Shown here one piece after another: positions 34,785 to 44,076 of a DNA stretch of 64,000 nt; positions within the stretch are counted from its first letter, which is position 1, and the number at the start of each line of letters is the position of its first letter. Where the stretch lies: NCBI RefSeq assembly GCF_000768555.3, contig NZ_KN293991.1:1-64000 (forward strand), written 5' to 3'. A model generated the notes under the pieces. The model was not told where the DNA came from and made no database searches. It saw only the letters and a list, made by a program, of their open reading frames with translations. Position numbers and translations under genes: made by a program. The stretch comes from Roseovarius mucosus DSM 17069. Its GTDB lineage: Bacteria; Pseudomonadota; Alphaproteobacteria; Rhodobacterales; Rhodobacteraceae.

Positions 34785-35708
34785 ATGCTGCGTTTGTCCC
34801 TGTCTTTTGCTCTGATCCTTGGACTGGCTGGGGGTGCCGCGGCGCAAACCGCGCTGAGCGAACGGGTTAGCCTCACGCATGGCACGTTCAGCAGCGGTGG
34901 CGGCCTCACGATTGCCACCGAACTGCGCCCGACGACAGACGGGCGCACCGCGTTATGCGGGGCCTGGTCCGAGAGCGAGCACCAGTCGAGCTATACCATA
35001 GGTGCCGCCCGCGAACTCGTGCGTTTGGCGACGGTTTACGTAGACGGTCAGCGCGTCGCCCAGAACCTCGGGGAATTGCCACAGATCGACCCAAGGCTCG
35101 ATTATGCCGGCGCGCCTGCGGGTTGCCTCCTCACCTCTCTGGCATGGAAGCCGGGCCGCGTGCCCGAGGTTTTCGTGCCGCGCAAACAGGTCAGTCGCAG
35201 GAATGGCGGCGGCAGCGATCCACAGATTGATTTTACCCAGACCGGCACCGGCGCGATGAGTTCCTCTCTCCAAGTGCTCCCGTTCCTGATCCGCAACAGC
35301 CGCACCGTGCCCCTTTCGAGCGCGGCTCAGGTGGTCGAAGGACGCTATAGCAGCGGCGGCGGTCTGCGCCTCGCGGCAGAATTGCAGCCCATCAACGGGC
35401 GCGCGCATCTCTGCGGGGTCTGGTCCGATCTGCCGGGTCAGGACGCTCGCACCGAGGGACTGGGCCGCGAAATGTTGCGCCGCAGCCGCGTGACGCAATC
35501 AGGCCAGGAGATTGCCCTCGACCTTGGCAATCTGCGATGGGTAACGCCGCGCCGCGATTTCGCTGGCGCTGAGGCAACCTGCCTCGACCTTGGCACGCCT
35601 TGGCGCGCGGATCAGGCCCGCGCACCGCTCACGCTGAACCTGCCCGAAACGGTGGTCTATCGCAGCACGACCCCCAAAGGTCAAAACGTCATCCGGTTTG
35701 GCTCTTGA
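34785..35708 (+). CDS. Secreted protein of two internal repeats, unknown function
   Basis: A 307-residue protein with a Sec signal (LSLSFALILGLAGGAAAQ, cleavage near residue 20) and two homologous halves, about residues 33-133 and 186-290. Each begins with SSGGGL at a G-T/R-F/Y-SSGGG motif and carries LCG(A/V)WS, then LG(E/N)L, PR(L/R)D(Y/F)AGA and a second cysteine. The cysteines are Cys58/Cys114 and Cys210/Cys266, spaced exactly 56 residues in both halves, which suggests one disulfide per repeat. I do not recognise the family. GGAGG lies 5 bases before the ATG. Its neighbours give no function. Confidence 0.8.
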   Translation: MLRLSLSFALILGLAGGAAAQTALSERVSLTHGTFSSGGGLTIATELRPTTDGRTALCGAWSESEHQSSYTIGAARELVRLATVYVDGQRVAQNLGELPQIDPRLDYAGAPAGCLLTSLAWKPGRVPEVFVPRKQVSRRNGGGSDPQIDFTQTGTGAMSSSLQVLPFLIRNSRTVPLSSAAQVVEGRYSSGGGLRLAAELQPINGRAHLCGVWSDLPGQDARTEGLGREMLRRSRVTQSGQEIALDLGNLRWVTPRRDFAGAEATCLDLGTPWRADQARAPLTLNLPETVVYRSTTPKGQNVIRFGS

Positions 35709-35796
35709 TCCGGGCGGTTTATTCACAACGCGATCGTGAGGCCCACAAGTTTTCGCTTGAAGCAGTCCAAGCGACGGTGCTATCCAGAGCGCCGCG

Positions 35797-35870
35797 GCGG
35801 GTATGGTGAAAAGGTATCACGAAAGCTTCCCAAGCTTCAGTTACGGGTTCGATTCCCGTTACCCGCTCCA
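35797..35870 (+). tRNA. tRNA-Gly (anticodon CCC)
   Basis: A complete 74-base cloverleaf with encoded CCA. The acceptor pairs GCGGGTA (35797-35803) with TACCCGC (35860-35866); the D stem is GTGA/TCAC; the anticodon loop TTCCCAA has CCC at 35829-35831; the T arm is ACGGG, loop TTCGATT, CCCGT. The outermost anticodon-stem pair is an A-C mismatch (35822/35838). It reads GGG glycine codons. It sits tail-to-tail with pyrF. Confidence 0.95.
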
Positions 35871-35877
35871 GAATTTC

Positions 35878-36570
35878 TCAGCCGCGCAATTCCGCCAGTA
35901 TCGCCTCGGCCGCCGTCAGCGGGTCCTGTGCGGCCCAGATGGGCCGCCCGACCACAATGTGATCGGCCCCATCGGCGATGGCCTGTGCCGGTGTTGCCAC
36001 ACGTTTCTGGTCGCCGAGGGCGCTACCCGCAGGGCGCACGCCGGGGGTGACGATCAGGCGGCCTGCCGCCTCGGGCAACGCGCGGATCATCGCGGCCTCT
36101 TGCGGGCTGGCAATTACCCCATCGGCCCCGGCGTCAAAGGCGCGACCCGCACGCTCAGCCACCAGATCGGGCACATCCCCTTGCTTGATCATCCCGGCGT
36201 CCAGATCGGCTCGGTCCAGCGAGGTCAGGATCGTCACCGCGAGGATCTTCATCGGCTTGCCCGAGGCCCCCTCTTTCGCCGCGCGCACCACATGCGGATC
36301 ACCATGCACGGTCAGAAAATCCAGATCAAATTGCGCCAGCCCCCGCACAGCCGCCTCGATCGTGGCACCGATGTCAAAGAGCTTCATGTCGAGGAAAATG
36401 CGCTTGCCCTGTTCGGTTTTTAGCTCATTGGCAAGGGCCAGCCCGCCGCCGGTGAGCATTCCGAGGCCGATCTTGTAAAACCCAACAGCGTCGCCCAATT
36501 GCTCGGTAAGTTTCAGTCCCGCCAGCGCGTCGGGTACATCGAGAGCTACGATCAGGCGGTCGTCGGTCAT
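35878..36570 (-). CDS. pyrF: Orotidine 5'-phosphate decarboxylase
   Basis: A 230-residue OMP decarboxylase, last step of UMP synthesis. Catalytic residues are in FLDMKLFDIGATI (the Asp-Lys-x-x-Asp motif), and the phosphate site in VTPGVRPAGSALGDQKRVATP and DHIVVGRPI. The start at 36570 (MTDDRLIVALDVP) matches the family; an upstream in-frame start at 36630 would run into the preceding gene. The small gene at 36627 is transcribed in the same direction, 56 bases upstream. Confidence 0.95.
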   Translation of the reverse strand: MTDDRLIVALDVPDALAGLKLTEQLGDAVGFYKIGLGMLTGGGLALANELKTEQGKRIFLDMKLFDIGATIEAAVRGLAQFDLDFLTVHGDPHVVRAAKEGASGKPMKILAVTILTSLDRADLDAGMIKQGDVPDLVAERAGRAFDAGADGVIASPQEAAMIRALPEAAGRLIVTPGVRPAGSALGDQKRVATPAQAIADGADHIVVGRPIWAAQDPLTAAEAILAELRG

Positions 36571-36626
36571 GGGGCGCGGTCCTCTGCTGTCGGATAACGC
36601 CCTTGTCGCGGGGGGGATGCGCGGCG

Positions 36627-36881
36627 TCAAGCCTCTGCGAACATTCCGTCAAGCGCAGAGGTGGCGAGCGTAATGCGATTCACATTCCGACGGAACTCGG
36701 GCAAACGCTTCAACTGGCGCAGGGCATCCAACCATAGCGCATCATGGCTTGCCTCTTCTGCCGGGGCCGTGACATTCAGGCTGATTTGTCCGGTTTCGGT
36801 TTCCAGCAGCAGCACGCCGCTTACGCAGGCGGCCTGACTGTCTTGGCGCAGATCGCGCGCGCGCACCTTGATGATATGCAT
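36627..36881 (-). CDS. Small conserved-type hypothetical protein, 84 residues
   Basis: An 84-residue soluble protein starting MHIIKVRARDLRQDSQAA, with a predicted beta segment (GVLLLETETGQISLNVTA) and a helical second half (ASHDALWLDALRQLKRLPEFRR). Codon pattern and position directly upstream of pyrF in the same direction support a real gene, but I do not recognise the family. No signal peptide or membrane segment is present. Confidence 0.6.
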   Translation of the reverse strand: MHIIKVRARDLRQDSQAACVSGVLLLETETGQISLNVTAPAEEASHDALWLDALRQLKRLPEFRRNVNRITLATSALDGMFAEA

Positions 36882-37027
36882 CCTGAGAACCCTGTCACTG
36901 TTTACAACACAAACGGCCCGAAACGCCGGCTATTTATCGCGATGATACTAAAGATAGCCTCGCACAACATCACGGTGAATTCAGGACCCTTCTGCATCAT
37001 TTTCTGGATAGGCCCCAGGGCTGTCGA

Positions 37028-37282
37028 TCAGGCCGCCAAGGTGGGCATGGGGTACCCAGCCGGGCGGCGTAGCCGAATGTCTGACCGGCCAGAGCGGTGC
37101 AGATACCGCGCCCGCTCGACGAGGCCACGCATCACCCTTGCGAATTCCGCGGTCAGCGGTGCCCGGAAGAACACAGGATAAACCAGCCGCTCTTGCCCGT
37201 CGATCATTTCTGCCCGCGCGACGAAGGCCGCCCATTCGGGATTGTATCCAACCGCTTCAAGTCTCACTGCCTGCTCTGTCAT
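37028..37282 (-). CDS. Small hypothetical protein, 84 residues
   Basis: An 84-residue basic protein (MTEQAVRLEAVGYNPEW, later ARYLHRSGRSDIRLRRP) with a strong GAGGAGGTCAGGAGCA ribosome site before its ATG. It is divergent from clpB and followed by 146 bases without a gene before the next minus-strand gene. I do not recognise the family. Because its 5' end faces the clpB heat-shock promoter, it might share stress control. Confidence 0.6.
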   Translation of the reverse strand: MTEQAVRLEAVGYNPEWAAFVARAEMIDGQERLVYPVFFRAPLTAEFARVMRGLVERARYLHRSGRSDIRLRRPAGYPMPTLAA

Positions 37283-37409
37283 TGCTCCTGACCTCCTCGA
37301 AGGGCATCACGGCCCTGTGGATAACTTTGAGAGAGATCGGTATCGCAACGGCTTATGCCAAGTCCCAGTCACGAAAACGTGGCGCTCGTACGAATCCCGC
37401 GCGATCTGT

Positions 37410-37440
37410 CTTGAACCTCACGGTGCCGTTACCCATTTAT
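37410..37440 (+). promoter_or_regulatory. RpoH (sigma-32) heat-shock promoter for clpB
   Basis: CTTGAA (37410-37415) and CCCATTTAT (37432-37440) are separated by 16 bases, fitting the alphaproteobacterial RpoH consensus (CTTG, about 17 bases, CYTATnT-like). It lies 78 bases before the clpB ATG, leaving a short leader. Confidence 0.75.
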
Positions 37441-37517
37441 GGAAAGAGGTCCCCGACCGCCGCATGCCTAATGCTGGGTGCGCCACCGGGGGAACGCTTG
37501 TCAAAAGGAGAAAGCCC

Positions 37518-40136
37518 ATGGACTTTAACAAGTTCACGGAACGGTCGCGTGGTTTCATTCAGGCCGCTCAGACTATCGCAATGCGCGAAAGCCATCAGAA
37601 ACTATCCCCCGAGCATATTCTCAAGGCTCTGCTTGATGACCCCGAGGGGCTGGCTAGCAACTTGATCAAACGCGCCGATGGCGCGCCGGAACGTGTGACA
37701 CAGGCCAATGATATCGCACTGGCCAAAATTCCGCGTGTCTCTGGCGACGCCGGGCAGACCTATATGGACCAGCAGACCGGCAAGGTCCTGGCCGAGGCCG
37801 AGAAACTGGCGCAAAAGGCAGGCGACAGCTTTGTTCCGGTCGAGCGTATATTGACCGCGCTTGCGCTGGTGAAATCCCCCGCCAAGGATGCGCTGGAGGC
37901 TGGCGCGGTGTCCGCGCAGAAACTGAACGAGGCGATCAACGACATTCGCAAAGGTCGCACGGCCGATAGCGCCTCGGCAGAGGACACCTATGAGGCGTTG
38001 GAAAAATATGCCCGCGACCTGACCAAGGCCGCACGCGAAGGCAAGATTGATCCCATCATCGGTCGTGACGATGAAATCCGCCGCGCCATGCAGGTGCTCA
38101 GCCGCCGCACCAAGAACAACCCCGTTCTGATCGGGGAACCGGGGGTGGGTAAAACCGCCATCGCCGAGGGTCTGGCCCTGCGCATCGTCAATGGCGACGT
38201 GCCGGAATCCCTGCGCAACAAGCGGCTTTTGTCGCTCGACATGGGCGCGCTGATTGCGGGGGCCAAGTATCGCGGTGAATTCGAGGAACGGCTCAAGGGT
38301 GTGCTGAACGAAGTGACTCAGGCCGCAGGAGAGATTATTCTCTTTATCGACGAGATGCACACGCTCGTGGGCGCCGGCAAGGCCGATGGCGCCATGGATG
38401 CCGCAAACCTCATCAAACCGGCACTCGCGCGCGGCGAATTGCACTGTATCGGCGCGACCACGCTCGATGAGTATCGCAAGCATGTGGAAAAGGACGCGGC
38501 GCTCGCCCGCCGATTCCAGCCGCTCGTGGTCGAAGAACCGACAGTCGAGGACACGATCTCGATCCTGCGCGGGATCAAGGAGAAATACGAGCTGCATCAC
38601 GGCGTGCGCATCTCCGACTCCGCACTTGTTGCCGCCGCCACGCTCTCGCATCGCTATATCACTGATCGCTTCCTGCCTGACAAGGCGATCGACCTGATGG
38701 ACGAGGCCGCAAGCCGTCTGCGCATGGAAGTGGACAGCAAGCCCGAAGAACTGGACGCGCTTGACCGCGAGATCCTGCAAAAGCAGATCGAGGCAGAGGC
38801 GCTCAAGAAAGAGGACGATGCCGCCTCACGCGACCGGCTGGAAAAACTGGAAAAGGAACTGGGCGACTTGCAAGAGCGGTCCTCCGAGATGACCGCCAAA
38901 TGGCAGGCCGAGCGTGACAAGCTGGCCGGCGCGCGCGACCTCAAGGAACAGCTTGACCGCGCCCGTGCCGAGTTGGACATCGCCAAGCGCGAAGGCAATC
39001 TCGCCCGCGCCGGTGAGCTGAGCTATGGCGTCATTCCTGGCCTGGAAAAACAACTGTCCGAGGCCGAAACCCAAGGCGACGATGGCGTCATGGTGGAAGA
39101 GGCCGTGCGCCCCGAGCAGATCGCACAGGTGGTGGAACGCTGGACCGGCATCCCCACCGCCAAGATGCTGGAGGGCGAGCGCGACAAGCTCTTGGGCATG
39201 GAGGACAACCTCCACCGCCGGGTGATCGGCCAGAACACCGCCGTCAAGGCCGTGGCCAACGCCGTGCGCCGCGCACGCGCCGGGCTGAACGACGAGGGGC
39301 GCCCCTTGGGCAGTTTCCTTTTCCTTGGGCCAACCGGCGTGGGCAAGACCGAATTGACCAAGGCCGTCGCCGAGTTCCTCTTTGACGATGACAGCGCCAT
39401 GGTTCGGATCGACATGAGCGAATTCATGGAAAAGCATTCTGTCTCGCGTCTGATCGGTGCGCCTCCGGGCTATGTCGGCTATGATGAGGGTGGCGTGTTG
39501 ACCGAGGCCGTGCGCCGCAGGCCCTATCAGGTGGTCCTATTCGACGAGGTCGAAAAGGCCCATCCTGAGGTGTTCAACGTGCTCTTGCAGGTGCTTGATG
39601 ACGGCGTGCTGACGGATGGTCAGGGCCGCACCGTGGATTTCAAGCAGACGCTGATCATCCTGACGTCGAACCTTGGCTCTCAGGCGCTCAGCCAGTTGCC
39701 CGAGGGTGCAGATGCCGCAAGCGCCAAGCGCGATGTCATGGATGCCGTGCGCGCGCATTTCCGGCCCGAGTTCCTGAACCGGCTGGATGAGATCGTGGTG
39801 TTCGACCGCCTCACGCGGCCGCAGATGGACGGGATCGTCGATATCCAGATGGCACGCCTGCTCAAACGGCTGGCAGCCCGCAAGATCCAATTGGAACTGG
39901 ATGACAGCGCCCGCAAATGGCTGGCTGACGAGGGCTATGATCTCGTCTATGGCGCGCGTCCGCTCAAGCGGGTGATCCAGCGCGCGTTGCAAGACCCGTT
40001 GGCCGAGGCGCTCTTGTCCGGGGATATCCTTGATGGGGCGGTGGTGCCGGTGACAGCAGGGCCAGAAGGTCTGATTATCGGAAACCGGGTTGGCAGCACG
40101 ACACAAGAGCCACCAAAGGACGCCGTGGTTCACTGA
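37518..40136 (+). CDS. clpB: ATP-dependent disaggregase ClpB
   Basis: An 872-residue Hsp100. It has an N domain (about 1-145), a first AAA+ module with Walker A GEPGVGKT (206-213), a coiled-coil middle domain (about 405-530, rich in KLEKELGDL- and [16 protein letters not shown] heptads), and a second AAA+ module with GPTGVGKT. ClpB extracts proteins from aggregates with DnaK. The ATG at 37518 follows AAAGGAG; the longer in-frame reading from 37242 would cross the RpoH promoter and is rejected. A strong terminator follows. Confidence 0.97.
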   Translation: MDFNKFTERSRGFIQAAQTIAMRESHQKLSPEHILKALLDDPEGLASNLIKRADGAPERVTQANDIALAKIPRVSGDAGQTYMDQQTGKVLAEAEKLAQKAGDSFVPVERILTALALVKSPAKDALEAGAVSAQKLNEAINDIRKGRTADSASAEDTYEALEKYARDLTKAAREGKIDPIIGRDDEIRRAMQVLSRRTKNNPVLIGEPGVGKTAIAEGLALRIVNGDVPESLRNKRLLSLDMGALIAGAKYRGEFEERLKGVLNEVTQAAGEIILFIDEMHTLVGAGKADGAMDAANLIKPALARGELHCIGATTLDEYRKHVEKDAALARRFQPLVVEEPTVEDTISILRGIKEKYELHHGVRISDSALVAAATLSHRYITDRFLPDKAIDLMDEAASRLRMEVDSKPEELDALDREILQKQIEAEALKKEDDAASRDRLEKLEKELGDLQERSSEMTAKWQAERDKLAGARDLKEQLDRARAELDIAKREGNLARAGELSYGVIPGLEKQLSEAETQGDDGVMVEEAVRPEQIAQVVERWTGIPTAKMLEGERDKLLGMEDNLHRRVIGQNTAVKAVANAVRRARAGLNDEGRPLGSFLFLGPTGVGKTELTKAVAEFLFDDDSAMVRIDMSEFMEKHSVSRLIGAPPGYVGYDEGGVLTEAVRRRPYQVVLFDEVEKAHPEVFNVLLQVLDDGVLTDGQGRTVDFKQTLIILTSNLGSQALSQLPEGADAASAKRDVMDAVRAHFRPEFLNRLDEIVVFDRLTRPQMDGIVDIQMARLLKRLAARKIQLELDDSARKWLADEGYDLVYGARPLKRVIQRALQDPLAEALLSGDILDGAVVPVTAGPEGLIIGNRVGSTTQEPPKDAVVH

Positions 40137-40141
40137 AACCG

Positions 40142-40177
40142 AAAACGCCCCTCTGAGCGATCAGCGGGGCGTTTTTT
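40142..40177. terminator. Rho-independent terminator, probably bidirectional
   Basis: AAAACGCCCC (40142-40151) and GGGGCGTTTT (40166-40175) form a 10-bp stem followed by a T-run (to 40177). The gene on the other strand (sthA) ends at 40194, and the A-run at the left arm gives a short T tail in that direction too. It probably serves both clpB and sthA. Confidence 0.9.
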
Positions 40178-40193
40178 CGCCAAGCAACTGCAA

Positions 40194-41630
40194 TTAAACC
40201 GTGTTTGGCTTGGCCGCGTCACGCTTGACTTTGTATTCCTCGGGGATTGGCATGCGGTTGAAGGCATCGAGACCGGCGATTTTATAGGCCTCAGCCAGCG
40301 TCGGATAGTTGAACGTGTTCTGCACGAAATAGTCCACCGTGCCCTTGAGGTTCAAAACCGCCTGCGCGATGTGGATCAGCTCCGTCGCTCCCTCGCCCAC
40401 GATCTGAACCCCCAGAACCCGGCGCGTCTTTAGCGAAAAGAGCATTTTCAGCATGCCATGCTCCAGCCCCATGATATGCCCTCGCGACGTTTCACGAAAC
40501 CGGGCGACGCCCACCTCATAGGGGATGCCGCGCGTCTGCATTTCCTCTTCGGACATGCCGCAAGTGGAAATTTCGGGCACAGAATAGATGCCATAAGGAA
40601 ACCACGGGCTTTCGGGCAGGGTCGGGATGTCGAGCGCATGACATGCCGCGACGCGCCCCTGTTGCACCGAAGTCGAGGCAAGGCTGGGATGCCCGATCAC
40701 ATCCCCCGCAGCATAGATATGCGGCACCACCGTTTGATAGGTCTTGCGATTGACCTCGATCCGATTGCGATGATCGGTCTTGATCCCGGCCGCCGCCAGA
40801 TTGAGCGCAGAGGTTGCCCCCATACGCCCGGCGGCAAAGAGCAGCATTTCGGCCCGCACATGGCGGCCGTTGGCAAGGCTCACCTCGACATGCTCGCCTG
40901 CGTCCTCGATCCGCTCGATGGCAGAGCCGAGGCGCAGATCAACACCATTCTCGCGGATTTGATGGACGAAATCCTGAATGAGAACTCGATCGATGAAATC
41001 AAGAAAAGTATCCCGCGGCTCGATCAGGGTCACGCGCACGTCAAGGGCGGAAAACATCGTGGCATATTCCACCCCGATCACGCCCGCACCCACGACGATC
41101 AGACTGCGCGGAATTTGCGCCAATTCCAGGAACTCGTCGCTGTCCACCACGGTGCGCCCATTGAACGGCACATTGTCCGGGCGGTGCGTTTTGGTGCCGG
41201 TTGCAATCAAAAAGCGGTCGGCGGTCAGACGCGTGACATCGCCCGCCTCGGTCGCAACCTCGATGGTCTTGTCATCCACGAACCGCGCCATGCCGTGCAG
41301 CGTATCGACATGGTTGCGGTTGAACTGATGTTCCAGAACATCAACCTCGTGGTCCAAGGTCATATGCAGCCGCGCCTTGAGGTCATCGGCGCCGATGTTG
41401 TCCTTGACCCGGTAAGAGCGGCCATAAAAGCTGCGCTCGCGCCAGCCCGAGAGGTTCAGTACAGTTTCGCGCAGTGTCTTGGACGGGATCGTGCCAGTAT
41501 GCACCGACACTCCACCCAATCGATCCTTGCGGTCGATCACGAGCACGCGGCGTTTCAGTTTGCCCGCCTGAATGGCAGCGGCCCGTCCTGCAGGACCGCT
41601 GCCAACGATGATCAGGTCATAATGGCTCAT
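40194..41630 (-). CDS. sthA: Soluble pyridine nucleotide transhydrogenase SthA
   Basis: A 478-residue flavoprotein of the disulfide-reductase fold. The FAD motif is GSGPAGRAAA, followed by LGGVSVHTGTIPSKTLRET; the redox cysteines of lipoamide dehydrogenase are absent, as is characteristic of Si-specific transhydrogenases. The NAD motif is VVGAGVIGVEYATMFSAL and the dimer domain ends ATELIHIAQAVLNL. It balances NADPH and NADH. The gene is 3 bases after fghA on the same strand. Confidence 0.93.
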   Translation of the reverse strand: MSHYDLIIVGSGPAGRAAAIQAGKLKRRVLVIDRKDRLGGVSVHTGTIPSKTLRETVLNLSGWRERSFYGRSYRVKDNIGADDLKARLHMTLDHEVDVLEHQFNRNHVDTLHGMARFVDDKTIEVATEAGDVTRLTADRFLIATGTKTHRPDNVPFNGRTVVDSDEFLELAQIPRSLIVVGAGVIGVEYATMFSALDVRVTLIEPRDTFLDFIDRVLIQDFVHQIRENGVDLRLGSAIERIEDAGEHVEVSLANGRHVRAEMLLFAAGRMGATSALNLAAAGIKTDHRNRIEVNRKTYQTVVPHIYAAGDVIGHPSLASTSVQQGRVAACHALDIPTLPESPWFPYGIYSVPEISTCGMSEEEMQTRGIPYEVGVARFRETSRGHIMGLEHGMLKMLFSLKTRRVLGVQIVGEGATELIHIAQAVLNLKGTVDYFVQNTFNYPTLAEAYKIAGLDAFNRMPIPEEYKVKRDAAKPNTV

Positions 41631-41633
41631 ATC

Positions 41634-42470
41634 TTAATCCGCATAGAGTGCTTCGGCATGGAAGGTGACGTGATCTTCCATAAACGTCGAGATGAAGAAA
41701 TAGCTGTGGTCATAGCCCTTTTGCATCCGGAATGTGCCCTCTTGGCGGCGGGCGGTCATGGCATGGGCCAGCGTTTCGGGGCGCAACAGGTCAAGGAATT
41801 GATCCTTGGTGCCGGTATCCACAAGAACCGGCCCGTCAAAGCCGCGCTCTGCCATCAAGAGGCTTGCATCATGTGCCGCCCAAGCGGACTCCTCCGCGCC
41901 GAGATAGGCCGTGAACTGCTTGCGGCCCCAATCGCTGTTGGTCGGGTTGCAGATCGGCGAAAAGGCCGACACGGACCGAAACCGCCCCGGCAGGGACATC
42001 GCTAGCGTCAGCGCACCATGTCCGCCCATGGAATGCCCTGTGATTGCCTGCCGGTCCATATCGAGGGCAAAATTCTCACCGATCAACGCTGGCAATTCCG
42101 TGGCGACATAATCCCACATCTGGAAATGCGGTGCCCAAGGGGATTGGGTGGCATTCACATAGAATCCGGCCCCCTGCCCCAGATCGAAATTCTCGTCATT
42201 GGCCACACCATCGCCGCGCGGGCTTGTGTCTGGAAAAATCAGGGCAATGCCTTGCTCTGCCGCCCAGCCCTGCGCACCGGCCTTTACCATCGCATTTTCA
42301 TGGGTGCAGGTCAGGCCCGAAAGATACCATAGCACCGGCACCGGACCATCCTGCGCCTCAGCAGGCAGAAAGAGGCCAAAGGTCATATCTACGCCACACA
42401 CCTCAGAGGCGTGGGTATAGACGCCCTGAGTGCCGCCGAAACAGGTGTTTTCCGAAACCGTTTTCATCAT
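41634..42470 (-). CDS. fghA: S-formylglutathione hydrolase
   Basis: A 278-residue esterase-D-type alpha/beta hydrolase. The nucleophile is Ser147 in ITGHSMGGHGAL, and YLSGLTCTHENAMVKAG plus DTSPRG are family hallmarks. It hydrolyses S-formylglutathione to formate and glutathione in formaldehyde detoxification. The partner AdhC/FrmA is not in the window. Two adjacent ATGs (42470 and 42467) are possible starts behind AGAGGAG; the second has better spacing. Confidence 0.95.
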   Translation of the reverse strand: MMKTVSENTCFGGTQGVYTHASEVCGVDMTFGLFLPAEAQDGPVPVLWYLSGLTCTHENAMVKAGAQGWAAEQGIALIFPDTSPRGDGVANDENFDLGQGAGFYVNATQSPWAPHFQMWDYVATELPALIGENFALDMDRQAITGHSMGGHGALTLAMSLPGRFRSVSAFSPICNPTNSDWGRKQFTAYLGAEESAWAAHDASLLMAERGFDGPVLVDTGTKDQFLDLLRPETLAHAMTARRQEGTFRMQKGYDHSYFFISTFMEDHVTFHAEALYAD

Positions 42471-42497
42471 ATTCTCCTCTAACGTCCGTAGGACTGT

Positions 42498-43430
42498 TCA
42501 GTAAAGTTGGTTCACCCAACCGATGACAAGCGACACCGTGATGATGGCAGCGCCGGTGGAAATCAGAATCGAGGACGAGACGCGCTTGGGTGCGACGCCG
42601 TAATGCTGTGCAAGCATGAACACATTGCCCGCCACCGGCAGACTGGAGGCCGCAATCATCACCGCCCCGGCATAGGGGTCAACCTCGAAGAGGTAGAGCA
42701 CGGCAAAGGCCACGAAAATCGGGTGCAGAACCAGTTTGCAAAACGATAGCCAGCCCGCAATATGCGGCCTCTCTGCGGATTTCGACGCGAGCGAAGCCCC
42801 GATGGCAAAGAGCGCGCCGGGTGTCGCAGCGCCGCCCAGAATACGCACGAAATCGTTGATCGGGTCCGGAATGGGCAAGCGCAGCCCAGACCAAGTCAGG
42901 CCCAGAACGATCGAGACAATCATCGGATTTTTCAAGAGCCCCATACCCACCGTGCGCAGAATACCGAAGCTAAGCCGCCCATCGCGTGAGCCGGTGATCA
43001 GAATAACCACAAGCGAACCGAACACGATAAGGTCCACCGCCAGCACGATCATCACCCAACCAATCGCCGCCTCACCCATCAGCATCGCTAGCATCGGCAC
43101 GCCAAGAAACCCCACGTTTCCGATGACGGCGCACTGTGCCTCGATGGCGACCTCTTGCACATTAACGCGGCGCAAGAGCGCCACCGCCGTGGCGATGCCA
43201 TAAACAAAGGCCGTGGCCCAGAGATAGGCGAGGATGAAATTCCAATCCAGCACATCTGCCAATGTAAGGTTGGCCGAGAACCGGAAGAGCATCGCCGAAA
43301 GCGCGAAATAAAAGACAAACTTGGTCAACCACGCGGTTGCCACCTCGGGAAAAAACCCGGTGCGCCCGGCGCCATACCCAAGCCCGATGATCATGAAGAA
43401 AGGTAGGGTCTGGAGAAAGATACTCAGCAT
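42498..43430 (-). CDS. AEC-family (auxin efflux carrier type) transporter
   Basis: A membrane protein of about 310 residues with ten hydrophobic segments, starting MLSIFLQTLPFFMIIGLGYGAGR and containing GGAATPGALFAIGASLA, a hallmark of the AEC/bile-acid fold. Bacterial members export or import carboxylates such as malate or malonate. I chose 43430 because the first helix begins there; an in-frame TTG at 43538 with a weak AGGGG would add 36 residues. It is on the same strand as fghA and sthA, and 27 bases from fghA. Confidence 0.82.
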   Translation of the reverse strand: MLSIFLQTLPFFMIIGLGYGAGRTGFFPEVATAWLTKFVFYFALSAMLFRFSANLTLADVLDWNFILAYLWATAFVYGIATAVALLRRVNVQEVAIEAQCAVIGNVGFLGVPMLAMLMGEAAIGWVMIVLAVDLIVFGSLVVILITGSRDGRLSFGILRTVGMGLLKNPMIVSIVLGLTWSGLRLPIPDPINDFVRILGGAATPGALFAIGASLASKSAERPHIAGWLSFCKLVLHPIFVAFAVLYLFEVDPYAGAVMIAASSLPVAGNVFMLAQHYGVAPKRVSSSILISTGAAIITVSLVIGWVNQLY

Positions 43431-43737
43431 GCGGGTTTGGTAGACAGGCAAATGGGCAGGGTCAATCGCAACCATCATATGCGAGAGCAAATAGCCAAGA
43501 GAGCCCAGGATCACTCGCCTCGTGGTCTGTAGCGACAAGGCGACAGCACCCCTGCGATGACGCTATCTATCTTTTTTAGCAATGTTTGCTATTATGACGG
43601 TCTGTCCGTATCTCGTTTCCGGTTTCATAACCTGATCAAGGTATTGAGAAATTTTGGTATAGATATCTGACATTACCTTGCTCAGGATTGTCTCCGCTGG
43701 TCTTCCGCGGGGGAAATCTTTTGTTGGGGGAAAAACA
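43431..43737. other. Low-GC intergenic region between AEC transporter and lipoprotein genes
   Basis: About 300 bases with no supported gene (unless the AEC protein starts at 43538). From about 43560 the base composition drops well below that of the flanks. TAGCAA (43577-43582) and TTGCTA (43586-43591) form a small inverted repeat with a 3-base spacer, possibly an operator. The promoter of the lipoprotein gene should lie here, but I cannot pick hexamers with confidence. Confidence 0.45.
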
Positions 43738-44073
43738 ATGTCTGGAAATTTTAGAATACCGGCTCTGATGGCCGGTCTGGCTCTTTGCGCATGTGCGTTG
43801 GAGCCGGTTGTTAGCAAAGGAACGATTTCTGTCGATGGCAAGAGCTATCCATTCGAAGAAGTCTATCAACCAGCATCTTATGGACCCGGAGGTGTAACGT
43901 CCTACTTCGTAACGATTGATGGGGTCCGTATAAGATGCTCGCCAATTGAACCCATGTGCCAAACTGAGGTTAGGCAATTTCTCGAGTTTAGTGCGTCAAG
44001 AACGTCTTCTCCTGCCATTGTTGTATCTGAGAGTCCTGCGGCGACCTCAGGAGGATTTGAATACGGCGACTAG
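43738..44073 (+). CDS. Small putative lipoprotein, unknown function
   Basis: A 111-residue protein with a lipoprotein-type signal: hydrophobic LMAGLALCACALEP, with a cysteine candidate after LAL. The mature part has TISVDGKSYPFEEVYQP and YFVTIDGVRIRCSP, and a Ser/Pro-rich tail ending GGFEYGD. GGGGG precedes the ATG by 7 bases. The gene is clearly less GC-rich than its neighbours, which may indicate recent transfer. It is convergent with mbfA, 3 bases apart. I do not recognise the family. Confidence 0.65.
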   Translation: MSGNFRIPALMAGLALCACALEPVVSKGTISVDGKSYPFEEVYQPASYGPGGVTSYFVTIDGVRIRCSPIEPMCQTEVRQFLEFSASRTSSPAIVVSESPAATSGGFEYGD

Positions 44074-44076
44074 GCT

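Noticed and set aside
37242..37517. N-terminal extension of ClpB by 92 residues
   Set aside because: It crosses the RpoH promoter, and the true start at 37518 has an AAAGGAG site and the conserved N domain.
40194..41630. Loss of the redox-active cysteines in the sthA product
   Set aside because: Absence of the CxxxxC pair is normal for soluble transhydrogenases of this family, so it is not a defect.
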